Notes under the pieces: model-generated | Databases searched by the model: none | Seen by the model: the letters and a program-made list of their open reading frames with translations, nothing else | What the model was told of the DNA's origin: nothing | Origin: Algoriphagus marincola HL-49 | GTDB lineage: Bacteria; Bacteroidota; Bacteroidia; Cytophagales; Cyclobacteriaceae | Assembly (NCBI GenBank): GCA_001314815.1 | Contig: LJXT01000002.1 | Coordinates: 1 to 64,000 of the forward strand | DNA length: 64,000 nt | Direction: 5' to 3' | Program-made: the position numbers and the translations under genes | Part shown: in pieces, positions 59,411 through 64,000 of the stretch | How positions within the stretch are numbered: the stretch's first letter is position 1 | How the letters are laid out: each line of letters opens with the position of its first letter

Positions 59411-59765
59411 AGTGCTGAAGGCACGACCTATAACAGCCCAGTATGAGCGGAGCGAAATGCTGGGTACAAAAGATACAAAACCACCCCAGCGCTGGGCCTT
59501 AATTTTTGGTTAGGAAACGGGAATTAGATCCCAGCAAGACGAAGACGAAAACAAAAAAGGCAGTCAAGAGACTGCATTATTTTAGGCACAAGTCATGAGA
59601 CTTGCGCCAATTAGGTCAAAGAAGTACGACGAGCGAAATGCTGGGTAAAAAAGATACCACACCATCCCAGCGATGGCGCACAATTTTAAAAAGGAAATGA
59701 AAATTGGATGCCAGTAAGATGGAAACCGATCAAAAATGAAATTCAAGAGACTTTAATCTCCCATT
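59411..59765. repeat. Hairpin-dense, imperfectly duplicated noncoding element (REP/BIME-like)
   Basis: AGCGAAATGCTGGGTA-AAAAGATAC-type block at 59451 and again at 59632 (181-bp period); multiple internal hairpins. Confidence 0.65.
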
Positions 59766-59788
59766 TATCAAGACAAGTTCAAAAACCT

Positions 59789-61120
59789 TTACTTCCCAAA
59801 TTTTACTTTGAAAGACGCGCCAATTAGACCGGGATTTTCACCAAAACCTGTGAAATCTGTCAAAGGGAGATTATAAAATGGCATTAGAACATAGTTCACA
59901 TTTTTGCTTTCCAGCAGCTGAATATTCAATCCAAAGTTTGCTGTGGCAAAAGGATAAAACCGCTGATTGGCGGGTTCCAAGGAAGTATTTTGTATCACTG
60001 ACTCCTGAATGATTCTAGCATCATTGATATTCGAATTCGCCGCATCAATTGCCACAACCACCTGCCTTGTGAAAGAAGACTCCAAATCAGCTTGCTGATT
60101 GATGGCATAGATAGAAGAAAACCCAGCTCTTATGGAAATAGTATTACTTGGATTGATTGGATATTGAACAAACAGCGGAAGCTCTACTTGAGCCTGATTG
60201 ACGGTAATTCTATCTTCAGAAGGTGCGATAGAACTTGCAAGGGCATTTGCTGGTGAAAATACCACTTCACTTTGCTGGCTAAGAGTATTCAAGGCCAAAC
60301 CGGTTCCCAGTCTAATTTTCTCTGTCACAGGAACGGCCAATGCCATTCCCAAGCCCAGACTGCTGCTAGAAACCTGTCCACCTCCATCACCTGTACCTCC
60401 ACCAAATGCAGGAGCCACCCCTACTTCCCAAGCGATGGCTTTAGAATTTCTTGACCTTTTCTCTTCCTCTGCTAAGGACATATTCCATGAAGCCTCATCA
60501 ATCTTATCGCTTATTTCAGAAGAATCAGCCAAATCTCTATTTCGATAGTATGAGTTTTCGGCTTCTGAGTTACTCGAATTCGACCAGTCTCCTGCCAGAA
60601 GTTTTTGTTTGAATTCCGCTTCAGACAATGATTTGAATGGAATATCACTCGTTTTTTCTTTTGGAACCCCAGAATCTTCGACTAGCTCTTTGCTTTGAAA
60701 ATTTGAAATAGACTGTTCTGTATTTTCTGATTTAACAGGCTCTATGGAGCTTACTTTGGAAGATTCAGCAATCAAATTTTCCGGAGCTACTGGATCAGGC
60801 AAGATTTCTAATTCCCCCTTTTCAATAGAGTCAACTTGAGAGGGAGTAGTTGGGAGCTGAGATTCAGACTCTATGCTCGTAACCACCTCATTTTGATTAA
60901 TACTATCTGACTGAAAATCCTGAGAGATCCAGGTATAACCCAGGCCAAGCAGAAGGCATGCGGCGATTCCACTTATAGCGACAGGCAACCATGGAAAACC
61001 ACCCGATTTCCTACTTTTTTCAAAAGCCTCCCAAGCTCCTGCCTCATAAGCTTGAGGATGATTCTCTTGATGCTTTCGAAGAGAATCGGCTATTTCTTTT
61101 GATATTTTATCTTCCTGCAT
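59789..61120 (-). CDS. Anti-sigma-like N-terminus plus TM plus C-terminal outer-membrane-barrel-like domain
   Basis: TM WLPVAISGIAACLLLGLGYTW; C-terminal porin-like LIGASFKVKFGK; overlaps sigma gene by 14 bp. Confidence 0.75.
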   Translation of the reverse strand: MQEDKISKEIADSLRKHQENHPQAYEAGAWEAFEKSRKSGGFPWLPVAISGIAACLLLGLGYTWISQDFQSDSINQNEVVTSIESESQLPTTPSQVDSIEKGELEILPDPVAPENLIAESSKVSSIEPVKSENTEQSISNFQSKELVEDSGVPKEKTSDIPFKSLSEAEFKQKLLAGDWSNSSNSEAENSYYRNRDLADSSEISDKIDEASWNMSLAEEEKRSRNSKAIAWEVGVAPAFGGGTGDGGGQVSSSSLGLGMALAVPVTEKIRLGTGLALNTLSQQSEVVFSPANALASSIAPSEDRITVNQAQVELPLFVQYPINPSNTISIRAGFSSIYAINQQADLESSFTRQVVVAIDAANSNINDARIIQESVIQNTSLEPANQRFYPFATANFGLNIQLLESKNVNYVLMPFYNLPLTDFTGFGENPGLIGASFKVKFGK

Positions 61121-61655
61121 ATTCCTTCAGGTGCATTTCTACTAATTCTCTTAATCGAGCTTTCGCTCTAGCCAGATAAACCCTAGAAGAGCTTTCTGTA
61201 ATCCCCATCTTTTGACCGATTTCCCGATGACTGTAGCCTTCCACCTCATAGAGACTGAACACCAAATAGTGGTCTTCGGGAAGCTGATGGAGCAGTTTTA
61301 CCAAGTCTTCATAAGCCATATCACTTATAGCATGGACCTCATGAAAGACCTCATTTTGCTCATTAATTTCCTGCTGTTGACTGTACTTTTTATTTTTCCT
61401 GTACCAATCAATCGCTGTATTCACGGTAATTCGACGAAGCCAGGGCTTGACGGCCTGATGATCTGTGAGGGATTCAATTGATCCAAAAAACTTCAGAAAA
61501 GAATCATTGACAATTTCTTGGGCTAAGTCCCGATCTTTGGCATAGGAAAGACTGATACCCATGACATAGCCATAGTATTTCTTAAAAAATAATTCCTCAC
61601 TTTTTGCTGAGCGACGTTTGCAACCGTCAATCAACTCTTGGTCTGACCAATTCAA
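61107..61655 (-). CDS. ECF-type RNA polymerase sigma factor
   Basis: sigma-70 region 2 KDRDLAQEIVNDSFLKFF and region 4 YSHREIGQKMGITESSSRVYLARAKARLREL. Confidence 0.93.
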   Translation of the reverse strand: MNWSDQELIDGCKRRSAKSEELFFKKYYGYVMGISLSYAKDRDLAQEIVNDSFLKFFGSIESLTDHQAVKPWLRRITVNTAIDWYRKNKKYSQQQEINEQNEVFHEVHAISDMAYEDLVKLLHQLPEDHYLVFSLYEVEGYSHREIGQKMGITESSSRVYLARAKARLRELVEMHLKEYAGR

Positions 61656-61790
61656 TGCGTAATTCTATTTGGAGAAATCACCACACCACTAAGTATATCT
61701 CCGTCGTGATTTTACTTATTTCACTTTTTGATTTAATTCTGCTCTTCTGATATTCAAGGCTGTTGATCTTTTACTTGACACCATCAAAAT

Positions 61791-61830
61791 CAAAAAAAGC
61801 ATCCGTTTATTTAGGAACGGATGCTTTGAT
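61791..61830 (-). terminator. Terminator downstream of FAD-dependent oxidoreductase
   Basis: Perfect 12-bp stem AAAGCATCCGTT-N8-AACGGATGCTTT with U-run on minus strand. Confidence 0.85.
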
Positions 61831-61854
61831 ATTTACGCTACAAGGAAAGAAAAA

Positions 61855-63693
61855 TTATTTCAAGTCCCCATTCCAATCGACTTCTCTTTCAAAAGGATTA
61901 ATCGTCCTATCCAGTAAGATGGAGACTTCTCTTCGGTTCAATTCCTTCTCAGTGGTGAAACTTCCCGGCAATCCGGCATCGGTCCAAGCATCAGCCAAAT
62001 CCTTCAAGGAGATCTCAGATACCAGGTTTAAAAGTACCTGGAGGCGTTCACCAGTCAGGTAGGTTCCACTAGCCCCCCAAAAAGCCTCTAGGGAATCAGA
62101 AAAAGGTCTCAAGCCCTGAATCAACTCATATTCTGTCACCCTTCTATCAGGGTAAAACCACGTTTGGTTTGCCCACAAATACGGAACACCCTCCCCTTTC
62201 AGAATACCCGAAGCACCGATTCGTTGCATTGCCTGAAAATGTGGATCCTCAGGATTCATATCCAAAAAGGGCATGATATAGGCATTTTGGTCCAAAAGAG
62301 CCTGCTGAACTTCCCGAATGGAGATTTCCTGCAGGCTTTTCTGCTGCTCGGCAGCTATGGATGCTAGTACTCCAGCGGCATGCCCAATTCCCAAAACGAC
62401 CGGCTGAAGCCTGGATGCCCCATTGACAATATTAGAAACGGAAATACTCTTCTCGGCAAGAATTAATGCTGATTGGGATTTTGGTACTAAGGCGCCAAGA
62501 GGAACATTGTAGGATGGCACACGGATTTTGATAAAATCAATGGCTGGTGCATCCAGATTCTTTTTATGATGATGGTCAATGGTATAATCGCCCACGGCAA
62601 TTCCCGTGCGGTATAAGGGACTAGGAGCATCATAAGGAGTACGGACAAAAGGTAGGGTAAAATCCACCATTCCTCGGTATCGACGTGATTCACGATGATA
62701 GGGAATCATGGGAAGACCATCTTCAGTAGGATATTCATCCACCGCAATTCCCAAATGCTTGAAACCTAGTTCCTGCTGAATGTAATAGATAAAGCGTAAA
62801 CTGGTCTGCTTGGCTTTTTCGAGTTCTTTTTCCCGCTCCCCAGGAGATAATTCGACCAGATTTACGTAGTGATCATTTCCACAGTTGGGCCAGTTAATCA
62901 TATATTTTCCATTGGGAAGCTTGCCATAGTCCAGCATCTTTTGACAATCGAGCGTAGGATCTTCATCCGTGATTGGATCCGCATGGGCACAGGCACAGGC
63001 AAATTCGGCTGGGTCATAATTAGCCGGCTTAGGAATTGTTTTGTCCGAACCTTGTCCAAAATCCTGCAAAGTCACCACATAGGTAAGGTCCTGGACGATG
63101 TCATTGGCCTGCTCCGGTGCAAAAGCCTCTCCGATCTCATCACGGGCATCCATTCCAAGACGGTATGGGACACCGAGCCTTGCAGCAACATCCCCCAACT
63201 CGGTAGCATCAATCAAGATCGGAGCCCAAAACTCCAGACTTTGGCCTTTTTTCTCAGCATTTACTTTCCAAAGACCGTTGATATAATCGGCGCTTTTCCA
63301 TTGGGTGTTGAAGTGGACTGAAAGTCCTTCTGTTTCAGCTACCATTTGCTTGAAAATCTGATTCCCTACTTTGGGTTCAAAAAGCGTATTGCTGACCCAT
63401 CCGGTAGACAATGCTTGTTGGGAGCCATAATGTTCGATCAATTTAGCCCGAAACTCCCCCCAAATCCCTGAAGGAAGACGATGATTTCCATCAATAGCGG
63501 AAACACCGGCAGCAGTCAGCATTCCGCCCAGCCAGGGCCCTTCTTCAATGATCAAAGTATTGGCCCCATTACGAGCAGAAGCAAGTCCGGCAGCCGTTCC
63601 GCTTGCTCCTCCCCCGATGATAATTACATCGTAGTTTTGGGCAAAAGAAACTATGGAAATAAAAAAAGCGGTAAAAAGGAAGTAAGCTTTCAT
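61855..63693 (-). CDS. Secreted FAD-dependent oxidoreductase
   Basis: Signal peptide MKAYFLFTAFFISIVSFAQ; DVIIIGGGASGTAAGLASARNGANTLIIEE. Confidence 0.92.
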   Translation of the reverse strand: MKAYFLFTAFFISIVSFAQNYDVIIIGGGASGTAAGLASARNGANTLIIEEGPWLGGMLTAAGVSAIDGNHRLPSGIWGEFRAKLIEHYGSQQALSTGWVSNTLFEPKVGNQIFKQMVAETEGLSVHFNTQWKSADYINGLWKVNAEKKGQSLEFWAPILIDATELGDVAARLGVPYRLGMDARDEIGEAFAPEQANDIVQDLTYVVTLQDFGQGSDKTIPKPANYDPAEFACACAHADPITDEDPTLDCQKMLDYGKLPNGKYMINWPNCGNDHYVNLVELSPGEREKELEKAKQTSLRFIYYIQQELGFKHLGIAVDEYPTEDGLPMIPYHRESRRYRGMVDFTLPFVRTPYDAPSPLYRTGIAVGDYTIDHHHKKNLDAPAIDFIKIRVPSYNVPLGALVPKSQSALILAEKSISVSNIVNGASRLQPVVLGIGHAAGVLASIAAEQQKSLQEISIREVQQALLDQNAYIMPFLDMNPEDPHFQAMQRIGASGILKGEGVPYLWANQTWFYPDRRVTEYELIQGLRPFSDSLEAFWGASGTYLTGERLQVLLNLVSEISLKDLADAWTDAGLPGSFTTEKELNRREVSILLDRTINPFEREVDWNGDLK

Positions 63694-63707
63694 GAACATC
63701 GTGTGGG

Positions 63708-64000
63708 TTAATTTGTGGGTGTATTGGCTTGTGGGTTTAATCCTTCATATACAGCATTGAGCAAGGTGCGTGTATTATCTTCGCTCATCTCCCAGAACAT
63801 CGCCCCTGCCAGCTTATTTTCTTTGATAAATTTCATTTTTTCGGCCAAAGACTCCGGATCCTCATAAGTAATCCAAGCCGAATCCTTTGCAGAATACAGG
63901 TAGGGAACACTAGCCTTTTCGTCCCAATACCGTTGGTATTGAGAAGACTTCGAAAGGGCAAAAATCTGATGATAGGGTAAGCCCATTTCAAAATCTCCCG
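63708..64000 (-). CDS. GH18-like glycoside hydrolase, C-terminal part (5' end outside window)
   Basis: MGLPYHQIF, WITYEDPESLAEKMKFIKENKLAGAMFWEMSEDN typical GH18 C-terminus; open to the window edge. Confidence 0.8.
   Translation of the reverse strand, partial: GDFEMGLPYHQIFALSKSSQYQRYWDEKASVPYLYSAKDSAWITYEDPESLAEKMKFIKENKLAGAMFWEMSEDNTRTLLNAVYEGLNPQANTPTN

Overview
The window looks like an ordinary chromosomal segment from a Bacteroidota bacterium. Content and style suggest Cytophagales/Algoriphagus-like, but that taxon is an inference. It is densely coding, with about 50 CDS. I saw no rRNA, tRNA, CRISPR array, transposase or prophage. Both window edges cut genes: an M14 carboxypeptidase at the left and a GH18-like protein at the right. 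Housekeeping genes include topA, a sirtuin deacylase, hslV, PDH E2, fabH, menB/menE, tex and rlmD. Accessory or catabolic groups are: a translationally coupled FMO/serine hydrolase/YfcC/AKR/MFS run; a ROK/VCBS-UnbV/vanadium-haloperoxidase/sulfatase run; a monoamine oxidase/anchored nitrilase/C69 run; and a LacI/GH13/SLC45-type sugar module. The items most worth a second look are: (1) a hairpin-dense duplicated noncoding element at about 59.4-59.76 kb; (2) a membrane-anchored TIR protein convergent, with overlapping stops, on a self-cleaving LexA/XRE-type repressor operon; (3) a perfect 18-bp palindrome in front of fabH; (4) a RhuM-type DNA-binding protein fused to a PLD-like C-terminal domain beside a 630-bp ORF-free tract; (5) a Tat-signal HisC-like aminotransferase; (6) a terminator embedded in the coding sequence of a convergent gene. 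No complete novel system can be proven from the sequence alone.
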